From assembly GCF_024129865.1 (NCBI RefSeq), contig NZ_JAMYFE010000033.1, forward strand, positions 1 to 64,000: a DNA stretch of 64,000 nt, read 5' to 3'. The notes beneath the pieces are model-generated. The model searched no databases. It had not been told where the DNA came from and was given only the letters and a program-made list of their open reading frames with translations. Shown one piece after another: positions 8,776 through 16,525 of the stretch (position 1 is its first letter; the number at the start of each line of letters is the position of its first letter). The position numbers and the translations under genes were made by a program. Origin of the DNA: Stieleria tagensis (GTDB taxonomy: Bacteria; Planctomycetota; Planctomycetia; Pirellulales; Pirellulaceae).

Positions 8776-9873
8776 TCAATTGCGATCGGACGATCCTTCA
8801 TTCATCACGCTCAGCAGCGATTGCCGAAGTTGTTCGTAGCAAGCTTGACGGGAGAACGAGGCCGTCATTTGTTGTCGGCCGGCGGATGCCAAGCGTTTGC
8901 GAAAGACGGAATCGCCGATCAATCGCTGCAGTGAATCGATCCATTCTTGATCGCTGCCCGCCAGTAGACCGGTGACACCGTCATCGATCAAGCTGCAGTT
9001 TTCGCCCAGCCGTTGACCGATCACGGCGGCTTCGGCTGACATGTAGACACGTGATTTCAACGTCCCGCGATACAGGGATTCTGCAACATCAAACATCGGA
9101 AACACACCGATGTCCATCGCCAACGCTTCTTGAATCATCCGCTGTTGGTCGTACGATGGGACCACGCTGTAACGCACGTTCTCAAACCGCGGAAGACGAT
9201 CCGGATCCGCCCCCACCAGTCTCAGGTGAATCTGGTCGTGAGATTGGAAAACTGTTTCCAGTGGTTCGAAAATGCGGTACAGCGCATCGGCGGTGTATTT
9301 GCCACCAATCCAACCAATGCGGCAAACCGTGGGGTCTCGCTGAATTGAGTGACGGACGCGATCAAAGGCTTCGATTTGGGGCGCGTCTGGCACAACGAAG
9401 ACCGTGTCGTTGAGGTCGCGGGTGTATCGGGCGGTGAACTCGTTTTCGCAAATCACGGCATCCGACGTCGCCAGCATTTCATGGACATGCTCCCAGCCTT
9501 GTTTCTGAAAGCTGGGCAGCCACAGGGCGTCGATCAAATCCGTGACCAATCGCGTGTCGGGTAATTTGGCCAGTCGTTGGTGCAGCGACCAGGAGGGGAC
9601 GGTCATCATCACGACCAAATCACAGTCACGCGCCAATTGGACAATCTGTGATTCACGTCGCTGGGAAACCGCGGCTTCGGCGGCCAGCGCCGGACGCCGC
9701 AGACTCGGTCGCCATGGCCATCGTTGCATGACTTGGTTCATCCGCTCGCTGGTGCGACCGATGAACCTGGCGTCGATGTCAGGATCCTTTTCAACGCACT
9801 CACGAAACTGCAACCCCCGCACCATCGTGCTGGGTGTGGCCAGTGATTCGTAAACAAAAAGGACTCGTTTCAC
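8776..9873 (-). CDS. Glycosyltransferase, family 4-like (GT-B fold)
   Basis: The 365-residue protein has a GT-B layout. The N-terminal acceptor domain starts MKRVLFVYESLATPSTM. The C-terminal nucleotide-sugar domain includes CRIGWIGGKYTADALYRIFEPL, an RLVGADPDRLP strand-loop and VPSYDQQRMIQEALAMDIGVFP. The latter is like the EALA..G.P region of GT4 enzymes, followed by DDGVTGLLAGSDQEWIDSLQRL. It probably transfers an activated sugar to a growing surface glycan. The start is GTG at 9873, 10 bases after the aminotransferase stop. It is the last gene of the leftward run aminotransferase, methyltransferase, sulfotransferase (read backwards). Donor and acceptor cannot be predicted from sequence. 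Confidence 0.85.
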   Translation of the reverse strand: MKRVLFVYESLATPSTMVRGLQFRECVEKDPDIDARFIGRTSERMNQVMQRWPWRPSLRRPALAAEAAVSQRRESQIVQLARDCDLVVMMTVPSWSLHQRLAKLPDTRLVTDLIDALWLPSFQKQGWEHVHEMLATSDAVICENEFTARYTRDLNDTVFVVPDAPQIEAFDRVRHSIQRDPTVCRIGWIGGKYTADALYRIFEPLETVFQSHDQIHLRLVGADPDRLPRFENVRYSVVPSYDQQRMIQEALAMDIGVFPMFDVAESLYRGTLKSRVYMSAEAAVIGQRLGENCSLIDDGVTGLLAGSDQEWIDSLQRLIGDSVFRKRLASAGRQQMTASFSRQACYEQLRQSLLSVMNEGSSDRN

Positions 9874-9883
9874 GTTCGCAGTG

Positions 9884-11038
9884 CTACCAACCGGACTGAA
9901 TCACGTCGCACACGCGGTCGGCGTCGGCAACGGACATCTGAGTATGAAGTGGCAAGACCAAGTAGCGTTCTTCCATGGCGTCCATGTTCGGCAATTTGGC
10001 TTCGCGGAAATCGGAGAACACGCTGTAGCGATCATTGCGAAAATGTACCTGACCGGATTCGATCGATTTCGACCGCAGTTTTCGTTCCAGATCCTTGCGA
10101 CGGTCGACCAGTACGGTGCACAGCCAGGCGGCATGCACACGGTCTTTAAAATGAGCACCGACGACTTCGATTCCATCCATTCCGGCCAGTCGATCGACGT
10201 AGCGTGCCAGGATCGATTTTCGCAGCGTCAGTGTTTCGTCAAGTGTCTTGAGTGCGGCCAAACCCATTGCCGCGCCGATGTCGGTCATCTGGTACTTGTA
10301 TCCGATCTCGCGGATATCATTTTCCCAAGTCCCCCCCTGTTTGGCTTCACGGTCGATCCCGAACCAACGGATGCGTTTCGATTTGGAAACCAGGTCGGGA
10401 TCGCGAATCATCAACATCCCCCCGTCACCGGTGGTGATGTGTTTGATCGCTTGAAAGGAGAACGCGGTGAAGTCACTGATCGCACCGATCGGACGTCCTT
10501 TGTAGCTCGCACCGACGGCTTGGGCCGCGTCCTCGATCAATGGAACACCGATTTCATCGGCGATCGCTTGCAGTGGATCCATGTCGCAGGGCAGTCCGCC
10601 GTAATGGACGCAGACAATGGCTTTGGTGCGATCGGTGACCAAGGTTCGGACATGATCGGGGTCGATGTTCAGCGTGCCTGGTTGGGCATCGGCAAAGCGG
10701 ATTTTGACACCGTGGTACAGCAATGGAATATTTGTCGCCGTGCAGGTGAATACCGGCACGATCACTTCGTCACCGGGTTTCAGATCACACAGCAGGTAGG
10801 CCAGGTGCATTGCATCGGTACAGGAACCGACCGCAACAGGATGCTGAGTCGATCCGATTGCGTCGCGAAACGCTGTTTCAAACAATTCGACTTTGGGGCC
10901 CTGCCCGATCCACCGTGTTTGTAACGTGTCGGCGATTTCATCGATCGCCGTTGGCGGGATGTGTGGATGGAACAGTACCAGATTCTTGCCGTCGACCGGC
11001 AAAATCGAATCGTCTCGCGTATCGACGAATTTGGGCAT
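9884..11038 (-). CDS. DegT/DnrJ/EryC1/StrS-family sugar aminotransferase
   Basis: PLP-dependent enzyme of the sugar aminotransferase family, which usually transfers an amino group to a nucleotide-linked keto-sugar. With ATG 11038 it has 384 residues, normal for the family. Signatures are GPKVELFETAF near the N-terminus, GSCTDAMHLA (cofactor phosphate loop, about 71-80), LIEDAAQAVGA (about 168-177, the Asp that contacts the pyridine nitrogen), and FSFQAIKHITTGDGG with the expected PLP lysine at 199. A GEGG is commoner than GDGG at this last site. A longer frame to 11083 would overlap the methyltransferase gene. The 11038 start lies 11 bases after that gene's stop, supporting cotranscription. 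Likely makes an amino sugar for surface glycan. Confidence 0.9.
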   Translation of the reverse strand: MPKFVDTRDDSILPVDGKNLVLFHPHIPPTAIDEIADTLQTRWIGQGPKVELFETAFRDAIGSTQHPVAVGSCTDAMHLAYLLCDLKPGDEVIVPVFTCTATNIPLLYHGVKIRFADAQPGTLNIDPDHVRTLVTDRTKAIVCVHYGGLPCDMDPLQAIADEIGVPLIEDAAQAVGASYKGRPIGAISDFTAFSFQAIKHITTGDGGMLMIRDPDLVSKSKRIRWFGIDREAKQGGTWENDIREIGYKYQMTDIGAAMGLAALKTLDETLTLRKSILARYVDRLAGMDGIEVVGAHFKDRVHAAWLCTVLVDRRKDLERKLRSKSIESGQVHFRNDRYSVFSDFREAKLPNMDAMEERYLVLPLHTQMSVADADRVCDVIQSGW

Positions 11039-11049
11039 ATTGGGGGCTC

Positions 11050-11712
11050 TTACTTGATAGCTTCGACGCGAATGTCGCGCCACGATTGGCCGTGATAATG
11101 GGGTTCGGTCACGGTCACGTCGCCAAACCTAGCGTCCCGCAATTCGTGCTCCAAGTGCCACGCAGACCAACCAAACGAATACGGCGTGAAGCGGACTTTG
11201 TTCGAGATTTCGGAAAGATCGAAAGCATAAATTCCGCGAACGGCTTCCAGGTACCGCGACGGGTCACCCGAGGATTCCAGCAGGTGTTGGGCGCATTTTT
11301 CGATCGATGGCAATTCGATCACCAGTCGCCCACCGGGTTGCAGCAAGTGGTGTGCGTCACGAAAGAAATCACGCGCCTGCCACAGATTCAAATAGCTAAG
11401 TGAATGGACCATCAGGATTTCGCCGACGCTGTCCTGGGCGAATGCGTCACGCAATTCGTCGAACGTCAGATAGAAATCGGCACAGGCACGCGGGTCGGCA
11501 TCGATATTGATGTAGTCGTCCAAGTGCATCGGACCGCAGCCCAAATTCAGTTTGACCTCGCGCCGCTGGACCAACGGGCCGGAGAGTCGGGGGACCACCT
11601 TGGGCCCTAGTACGGCGGTACTGGGCATGATTCGTTTGGCGATTTCGTAGCGTGTCCGTCGGCTGATTCGGGCGGCCAAGGTTGCCAGTTGCTTGAGAGG
11701 TCCAGCGGTCAT
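11050..11712 (-). CDS. SAM-dependent methyltransferase, class I-like
   Basis: With the ATG at 11712 the protein has 220 residues. Motif I appears as KLNLGCGPMHLDDYINIDAD, with a second acidic position in INIDADPR that should hold the ribose of SAM. EILMVHSLSYLNLWQARDFF and LLQPGGRLVIELP match later class I motifs. This short type (LNLGCG...YINIDAD...LLQPGG) is common in polysaccharide clusters. The start codon overlaps the sulfotransferase stop by 4 bases (ATGA), indicating translational coupling. A longer frame to 11772 exists but lies wholly inside the upstream gene. The substrate is unknown, and a sugar or glycan is an inference from the neighbours. Confidence 0.85.
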   Translation of the reverse strand: MTAGPLKQLATLAARISRRTRYEIAKRIMPSTAVLGPKVVPRLSGPLVQRREVKLNLGCGPMHLDDYINIDADPRACADFYLTFDELRDAFAQDSVGEILMVHSLSYLNLWQARDFFRDAHHLLQPGGRLVIELPSIEKCAQHLLESSGDPSRYLEAVRGIYAFDLSEISNKVRFTPYSFGWSAWHLEHELRDARFGDVTVTEPHYHGQSWRDIRVEAIK

Positions 11713-12479
11713 TCGAGCATCACCTGCAAACCCTTTTTGATCGCCATCACACGCCATTTGAATCCCGTCCACGCACGCGTGCCTAGGCGATCACGGTGCA
11801 TGGTTCGTTGATAAACCTGTTGATCGGCGACGGTGTAGGGCAGTTCCAGATACTCATGAATCCGACGTCCCGTTTCAACCGGTTCGCAGCAGAGTTCTTC
11901 GTAGCCGACTTCATGAAACCATCGATGAGCCTTGCCAAACGTTTCGACCCGCTCAAAATGAGCCAATGTCAATCGTTTCCAGTGGTCTGGATCCTTGTGA
12001 ACACCGACGCCGGGTTTTTCACGATGCGACAACGATGCTGCGATGTCATCGGGGTCACGGCGGATGAACAAGATTTTGCTGTTGGGGAATACGTCCAAGT
12101 ACAAGGGCAACAGGACGCATGTCCGTGCATCCTTGATTCCCCACGGTGAGGTGCCGTCATAGCCCCACTGCATCAAATCGATCCGCCATTGGTCCAGCAT
12201 GAATTGGCCCACCGTGTCACGGTAGCTCATCACCTGTTCGACCGACAGGATGGGGTAGTTCGCCCAGTTGGAACCGCCACCCATCAACAGTTCGTCGTTG
12301 ACGTAGTTAGAAAAGAAGTGGGACTCACACTGGGTGGCATTGTTGACCATGAACAAACCACAGGCATGCAGACAACGTGACAACGCCGTGCTACCGGAGT
12401 TGTGCATGCCCATCACCAGGACCGGATCCGGCGACACACCGTCAAACTGTGTCGGGATCGGTTTGCGAGTTTCAGCCAC
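11709..12479 (-). CDS. Sulfotransferase family protein
   Basis: PAPS-dependent sulfotransferase type. The 5'-phosphosulfate loop is visible as VLVMGMHNSGSTALSRCLHA near the N-terminus. SKILFIRRDPDDIAASLSHRE is the 3'-phosphate-binding strand and helix with its Arg and Ser residues. VETFGKAHRWFHEVGYEELC resembles the later structural segment. At 256 residues it is a compact member. The start is GTG at 12479, two bases beyond the stop of a small coiled-coil gene. It overlaps the methyltransferase gene by 4 bases. Sulfation of a surface polysaccharide fits the context, as planctomycetes are rich in sulfated-glycan functions; the acceptor is unknown. Confidence 0.85.
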   Translation of the reverse strand: MAETRKPIPTQFDGVSPDPVLVMGMHNSGSTALSRCLHACGLFMVNNATQCESHFFSNYVNDELLMGGGSNWANYPILSVEQVMSYRDTVGQFMLDQWRIDLMQWGYDGTSPWGIKDARTCVLLPLYLDVFPNSKILFIRRDPDDIAASLSHREKPGVGVHKDPDHWKRLTLAHFERVETFGKAHRWFHEVGYEELCCEPVETGRRIHEYLELPYTVADQQVYQRTMHRDRLGTRAWTGFKWRVMAIKKGLQVMLE

Positions 12480-12481
12480 CG

Positions 12482-12655
12482 CTACTTGGATGCCTTGATC
12501 TCGGCGGCTTCGGTTTCCAGTTTTGTGATCTGGTTCTCCAGTTCTTTTAATTCGTCCAGGTCATCGGCCTGCTCACGTGAACCGGCAAGTTGCTGACGCA
12601 AACTGGCTAGTTTTTTGTTGATCACTTCCAGCCGCTTCTTCTGTTTCTTATCCAC
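12482..12655 (-). CDS. Small coiled-coil protein, 57 aa
   Basis: A short gene that length thresholds easily miss. It starts with GTG at 12655, preceded at seven bases by AAGGA, and stops with TAG at 12482-12484, two bases before the sulfotransferase start. The product begins (M)DKKQKKRLEVINKK and continues as a highly charged helix with leucine or isoleucine spaced in heptads (KLASLRQQLAG, DELKELENQITKLETEAAEI). It is almost certainly a coiled coil, with no Cys and no membrane segment. I recognise no family. Its spacing suggests cotranslation with the sulfotransferase. Confidence 0.7.
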   Translation of the reverse strand: MDKKQKKRLEVINKKLASLRQQLAGSREQADDLDELKELENQITKLETEAAEIKASK

Positions 12656-12697
12656 TCGCAGATCCTTGTCTATTGTCGTTGTCTGTTGTCGTTTCGA

Positions 12698-13315
12698 TCA
12701 TTTCCAGTCTTTGTCTTTGCCTTCGGCCAAGATCTGATGGATGTCTTCTTCACTGACTTTGTGTAGCAGTGCAAAGTGAGTGATTTCGCGTTCTTCGATT
12801 TGCCCCAGCATGCCCCGCAGTTCGATCCCCGCGGTGCCGCTCTTGGGGATTCGTTTCGCCTTGCCAAACGACGACGCCATCATTTGCTGGTAGTCGTGAT
12901 AGATTTTTTGTCGCGTGGATTCTGGCAAGTCCACCACACGGTACTCGGGGGCCGTCGTTGCAGGCGCGGGGGCTGCGACTGGCGGTTGGGTCGCCGGTGC
13001 AGGCATTTTGGTTGCCCTGACGGGCGTCGACGTTTTGACGCTGCCGACCATCAGGAATCCGACCAGACCCAACGCGATCAGCGCCAGTGCGGATGCGCCC
13101 GCGGCGATCAGCACCCGTTGGCTGTTCTTGTTGCCGGCGGATTGCGATTCGGATTGGCTGTGGGTGGCGGTGTAGGGATTCGTCGCCGCGGGGGTTGCGG
13201 ACGATTGGGTTGCCGGGAATACGTTTTGACACGATTGGCATTTGATCGATTGCATCGATGCGGGCACGTTGATCGCGTTTCCGCATTTCGGGCAGGTCAC
13301 TTTCCGTACGGACAT
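12698..13315 (-). CDS. Zinc-ribbon protein with one membrane helix
   Basis: The 205-residue protein begins with a zinc ribbon: CPKCGNAINVP followed by CQSCQNVFP, two CxxC pairs. A Ser/Thr/Gln-rich linker leads to a hydrophobic helix at about 68-92 (VLIAAGASALALIALGLVGF), then a Pro/Ala-rich stretch. The C-terminal domain starts at EYRVVDLPESTRQKIYHDYQ and ends KDKDWK. This layout (cytoplasmic zinc ribbon, single anchor, exported domain) is frequent in planctomycetes, but I cannot name a function. The ATG is at 13315. It lies 21 bases after the PPK2 stop and 42 bases before the small coiled-coil gene, so it may belong to the same leftward transcript. Confidence 0.72.
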   Translation of the reverse strand: MSVRKVTCPKCGNAINVPASMQSIKCQSCQNVFPATQSSATPAATNPYTATHSQSESQSAGNKNSQRVLIAAGASALALIALGLVGFLMVGSVKTSTPVRATKMPAPATQPPVAAPAPATTAPEYRVVDLPESTRQKIYHDYQQMMASSFGKAKRIPKSGTAGIELRGMLGQIEEREITHFALLHKVSEEDIHQILAEGKDKDWK

Positions 13316-13336
13316 TTGAATCTCTTGGTAACCGGG

Positions 13337-14182
13337 TCAGTCATCTGATTGTTCCTGATCTTTGGCTTGTTGGTACAGCTTTCGGATCTGATCCAGATCG
13401 ACGTCGACCGGTGGGAATTGAGGGTCCATGTCTTTCAGTGTTTCGGCGACGATCGAGGATACCGCGGCGTCGCGATACCATTTGTGATCCGCGGGAATGA
13501 TATACCAGGGCGCGTGTTTGGGACTGCATTTTTGAAACGCATCCTCGTAGGCCTGTTGGTAGGCACCCCATTGCCGGCGGGCTTCATAGTCACCGGCGTT
13601 GAGTTTCCAGTGTTTAGCCGGATTATCCAATCGTTTGCGAAACCGTTCCAATTGTTCTTCGGGGCTGATGTGCAAATAGAACTTTAGGATACGGGTGCCG
13701 TTGGCGACCAGGCTGTGTTCAAACGCATTGATCATTTCATAACGTTCGCGCCAGACCGATTTTGGCACCAGGTTTTCGACACGGACGACCAGCACGTCTT
13801 CGTAATGGCTGCGATTAAAAATCGACACTTTGCCTTGTGGAGGCGTGCATTTGTGAATCCGCCACAAGAAATCATGCGCCCGTTCTTCGCTGCTGGGCAC
13901 CTTAAATGGATGGGTGCGACAGCCTTGCGGATTCATTCGCCCCAAGACCTTGCGGATCAGACCGTCTTTGCCGGCTGCGTCTGGCGCTTGCAACACGATC
14001 AACAGCGACTGCTTCGCTTCGACAAACATCCGATATTGCAGGTCTTGAATCGTGCGGACGTTTTCGGCTGTCGCGGCTTGCGCATCTTCCTTGTCGTCGA
14101 AGGGGCCTTTGGTTTTGGTGTCACGCGATTTCAGCGAGATCTTGTCATCTGACCGAACACGATATTCTTTTTCAAAATTCAT
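13337..14182 (-). CDS. Polyphosphate kinase 2 family protein
   Basis: Member of the PPK2 group, which transfers phosphate between polyphosphate and nucleotides. Walker A is APDAAGKDG and the lid/Walker B region is FNRSHYEDVLVVRV. GRMNPQGCRTHPFKVPSSEE and YLHISPEEQLERFRKRLDNP are characteristic. With the ATG at 14182 (MNFEKEYRV, AAGGAG ten bases upstream) it has 281 residues, normal for one-domain PPK2. A longer frame would overlap the ABC gene and lacks a good start. It probably acts in the cytoplasm, converting ADP or AMP to ATP from polyphosphate or the reverse. Subclass and direction are not decidable here. Confidence 0.92.
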   Translation of the reverse strand: MNFEKEYRVRSDDKISLKSRDTKTKGPFDDKEDAQAATAENVRTIQDLQYRMFVEAKQSLLIVLQAPDAAGKDGLIRKVLGRMNPQGCRTHPFKVPSSEERAHDFLWRIHKCTPPQGKVSIFNRSHYEDVLVVRVENLVPKSVWRERYEMINAFEHSLVANGTRILKFYLHISPEEQLERFRKRLDNPAKHWKLNAGDYEARRQWGAYQQAYEDAFQKCSPKHAPWYIIPADHKWYRDAAVSSIVAETLKDMDPQFPPVDVDLDQIRKLYQQAKDQEQSDD

Positions 14183-14276
14183 CTGCAGTCCGTCTCCTTG
14201 CCTACGATGTCGCCTGTTGCCAACGATTATAGGGCAATGCCGCAACCATGTCGCTCGGCCGCATCTCGGGAGCCGT

Positions 14277-15299
14277 TCAATCACTGCCACCGCCGGCCGC
14301 GGTCACTCGCTCACCGGCTCGTTTTTCACTGGATTCGCGGAACAGATCGGCGATCACATCTTCCAGCGGTGGGTCTTCCACGGCGACGTCTTCGATCGGG
14401 TGTTCGGCCAAAAATCGGGAGAGCGTTTTGGGGACTTCGGCGCGTGGCACCCGCACACGAACTTTTGGCCACGTTTCCGATAACACTTCGCCCAGTGAAC
14501 GCAGGTCCGGTTGGTGGCCTTCGGCCAGCTGCAGCGTGATGATTTTGTAGCCGGAAAATGTATCGATGATGCCGGACAGGGATCCGTCGTATTCGATCCG
14601 GCCGCCGGCGATCACCACGACGCGTTTGCACAGTGCCGCGACGTCTTTCATGTAGTGGCTGGTCAGCAGAATCGTGATCTTGCGTTTCTCTTGATAGAAC
14701 CGCAGGAATTGTTGGATGTTGTGCTGGGCGATCACATCCAGACCGATCGTCGGTTCGTCCAAGAACAGAACATCGGGGCTGTGCAAAAGAGCCGCAATCA
14801 ATTCCATCTTCATGCGTTCGCCCAACGACAATTCGCGAACCGGTTGGCGCAGCAATTCGCGGACGTCCAATAGATCGGTCAGTTCGTCCATCGTGGCGCG
14901 GAATTGGTCTTCCGGGACCCCGTAGATTTGCTGCTGCAGTCGATACGATTCCTGGGCCGGTAGATCCCACCAAAGCTGGTTCTTTTGCCCCATCACCAGT
15001 GCGAACCGTCGCCGGTAGGCATCCTTGCGTTGCCAGGGGACATAGCCCATCACCGTCGCGTCACCACTGGTCGGATCGATGACACCGGATAGCAGTTTCA
15101 GCGTGGTGGTTTTTCCCGCACCATTGGGACCTAGAAAGGCGACAAATTCGCCGGCTTCGACCGTCAAATCGATGCCGCGGACTGCGTGCACCTCTTCATA
15201 TTCGCGATGAAACAGCCCTTTGAAGCTCTCTCGCAACCCCTCGCCCTTGCGGTACACGCGGTAGGACTTGGTCAGGTTTTGGACTTCGATGATCGACAT
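14277..15299 (-). CDS. ABC transporter ATP-binding protein (ABC-2 exporter type)
   Basis: Complete nucleotide-binding subunit of 340 residues. It has Walker A GPNGAGKTT, a Q-loop around VMGQKNQLWWDLP, the signature LSLGERMKMEL (an R in place of the usual Q or G neighbour), Walker B VLFLDEPTIGLD and the switch His in LLTSHYMKDV. The extended N-terminus with RESFKGLFHREYEEVHAV matches ATPases that pair with ABC-2 family permeases. No permease gene is adjacent: ispF lies divergently upstream and PPK2 lies 94 bases downstream. Its membrane partner must be elsewhere. The C-terminal extension of about 80 residues may be regulatory. The substrate is unknown. Confidence 0.88.
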   Translation of the reverse strand: MSIIEVQNLTKSYRVYRKGEGLRESFKGLFHREYEEVHAVRGIDLTVEAGEFVAFLGPNGAGKTTTLKLLSGVIDPTSGDATVMGYVPWQRKDAYRRRFALVMGQKNQLWWDLPAQESYRLQQQIYGVPEDQFRATMDELTDLLDVRELLRQPVRELSLGERMKMELIAALLHSPDVLFLDEPTIGLDVIAQHNIQQFLRFYQEKRKITILLTSHYMKDVAALCKRVVVIAGGRIEYDGSLSGIIDTFSGYKIITLQLAEGHQPDLRSLGEVLSETWPKVRVRVPRAEVPKTLSRFLAEHPIEDVAVEDPPLEDVIADLFRESSEKRAGERVTAAGGGSD

Positions 15300-15404
15300 G
15301 GCGTAGGGGTGGCGCTAGAGAATGATCCGTTGGGCCGGTATTGTAGTGCTGGTGTGGATTTGTCACGAGCCAACCTAGCACTCAATTTCCGACGACCCCG
15401 ATTG

Positions 15405-15911
15405 ATGACTTCAGCACCCTTGCCCAACCTGCGAATCGGTCTGGGATACGATTCCCATCGGCTCGGTGAAGGCGGCCCGCTGCGGATCGGCGGCATCGAC
15501 ATCGACGGCGATCTCCACGCGATCGGTCACAGTGACGCCGATGTGCTGTTGCACTCCATCACCGACGCTCTGTTGGGCGCGGTCTGTGCCGCCGACATCG
15601 GACGTTTGTTCCCCGATACCGCAGACGAAAATGCCGGGCGTTGCAGCCGCGATTTTGTGCTCGCGGCGCTGGAGAAAATTGGCCAACAGCAAATGCAGAT
15701 CGTGAACCTGGACTGTGTGATTTTGGCCGAACGACCGAAAATGGCGCCGCACATCGACGCCATGCGAACCTGCATTGCAGAAATGTTGGGGGTCGACGTC
15801 GCCCAGGTCAGCGTCAAAGCCAAAACGGGTGAGGGCGTCGGCGAAATTGGGACCGGACAATCCATCGCCACACGCGTCGTGGTGTTGTTGGCCGGGATCA
15901 ATCCCGTTTGA
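15405..15911 (+). CDS. ispF: 2-C-methyl-D-erythritol 2,4-cyclodiphosphate synthase
   Basis: Fifth enzyme of the MEP isoprenoid pathway, forming the cyclic diphosphate with release of CMP. With the ATG at 15405 it has 168 residues, within the family range. Metal-ligand motifs are GYDSHRL (Asp and His of DxH) and GHSDADVLLHSITDALLGA. The substrate loop is DIGRLFPDT, and the C-terminal CTP-site segment is KAKTGEGVGEIGTGQSIAT. The frame is open for about 70 more codons upstream, but these overlap the divergent ABC gene and do not look like IspF. The gene ends 14 bases inside the convergent methyltransferase gene. It stands alone, without ispD. Confidence 0.95.
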   Translation: MTSAPLPNLRIGLGYDSHRLGEGGPLRIGGIDIDGDLHAIGHSDADVLLHSITDALLGAVCAADIGRLFPDTADENAGRCSRDFVLAALEKIGQQQMQIVNLDCVILAERPKMAPHIDAMRTCIAEMLGVDVAQVSVKAKTGEGVGEIGTGQSIATRVVVLLAGINPV

Positions 15912-16518
15912 CTTTGCGCCACAGTCGCATTTCATTGGGACCGATGAACATCAACAGCAGCGCGCCGACCGCCGCGTAACGATCAAACACGTCCTCGTGG
16001 AATTCGTCTTCGCCCGGCCAGGGGTAGGAATACACGAGCGCAAAATCGTCCAACTCCAATCCCCAAAGATCGTAAGCCGATTGGCCGCTATGGCCCAGCG
16101 AAGGCAGCGTCGGATCAAATGCCAATTCCTCCGCACCAGCTGGCAGAAAGTTGCCGGTGCACAAATCGATCTGCGCCGGCCAGGACGCGATGGTCTGAGT
16201 CGCCTGTGGAATCAAATCTGGATGGGCTTCGATACCGTGCGCGTTCCAGCCCAGTTGGTCGGCCAGGCAACAGACCGCGGCAAAGCCACATCCCCATTCA
16301 ACGAACCGTCGACCGATCGTGGGCTGGTGGTCCTGTAGCCAAACCAACGTCTGGTAGACCAGTTCATAGTCAGCGGCGACAAACTGTTCGGCTTGGTGTT
16401 GGTCCCAGCGATCATGAAACGCTTCGATCCGGGAACGCATCAACGCGAGTTGGTCGGCGATCGAGGGTGGAATCGGCAGCGTGTTGATGTGTGACGGCAG
16501 TTCGATCGGATGTAGCAT
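15898..16518 (-). CDS. Probable SAM-dependent methyltransferase
   Basis: The central part shows a class I methyltransferase motif I, RRFVEWGCGFAAVCCLADQL, followed by the acidic strand end HGIEAHPDLI and a helix-strand continuation. The C-terminal half (YDLWGLELDDFALVYSYPWPGEDEF) is less typical. I chose the ATG at 16518 (MLHPIELPSH), seven bases after the upstream stop; an ATG at 16557 is an alternative that would overlap that stop. The product has about 206 residues. It follows the sulfatase-like gene closely, so the two are probably cotranscribed. The substrate is unknown, and catalytic activity is not certain. Confidence 0.68.
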   Translation of the reverse strand: MLHPIELPSHINTLPIPPSIADQLALMRSRIEAFHDRWDQHQAEQFVAADYELVYQTLVWLQDHQPTIGRRFVEWGCGFAAVCCLADQLGWNAHGIEAHPDLIPQATQTIASWPAQIDLCTGNFLPAGAEELAFDPTLPSLGHSGQSAYDLWGLELDDFALVYSYPWPGEDEFHEDVFDRYAAVGALLLMFIGPNEMRLWRKVKRD

Positions 16519-16525
16519 ACGAGTT

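Noticed and set aside
15186-15404. N-terminal extension of ispF
   Set aside because: The in-frame extension overlaps the divergent ABC gene and shows no similarity to IspF, whose typical start fits ATG 15405.
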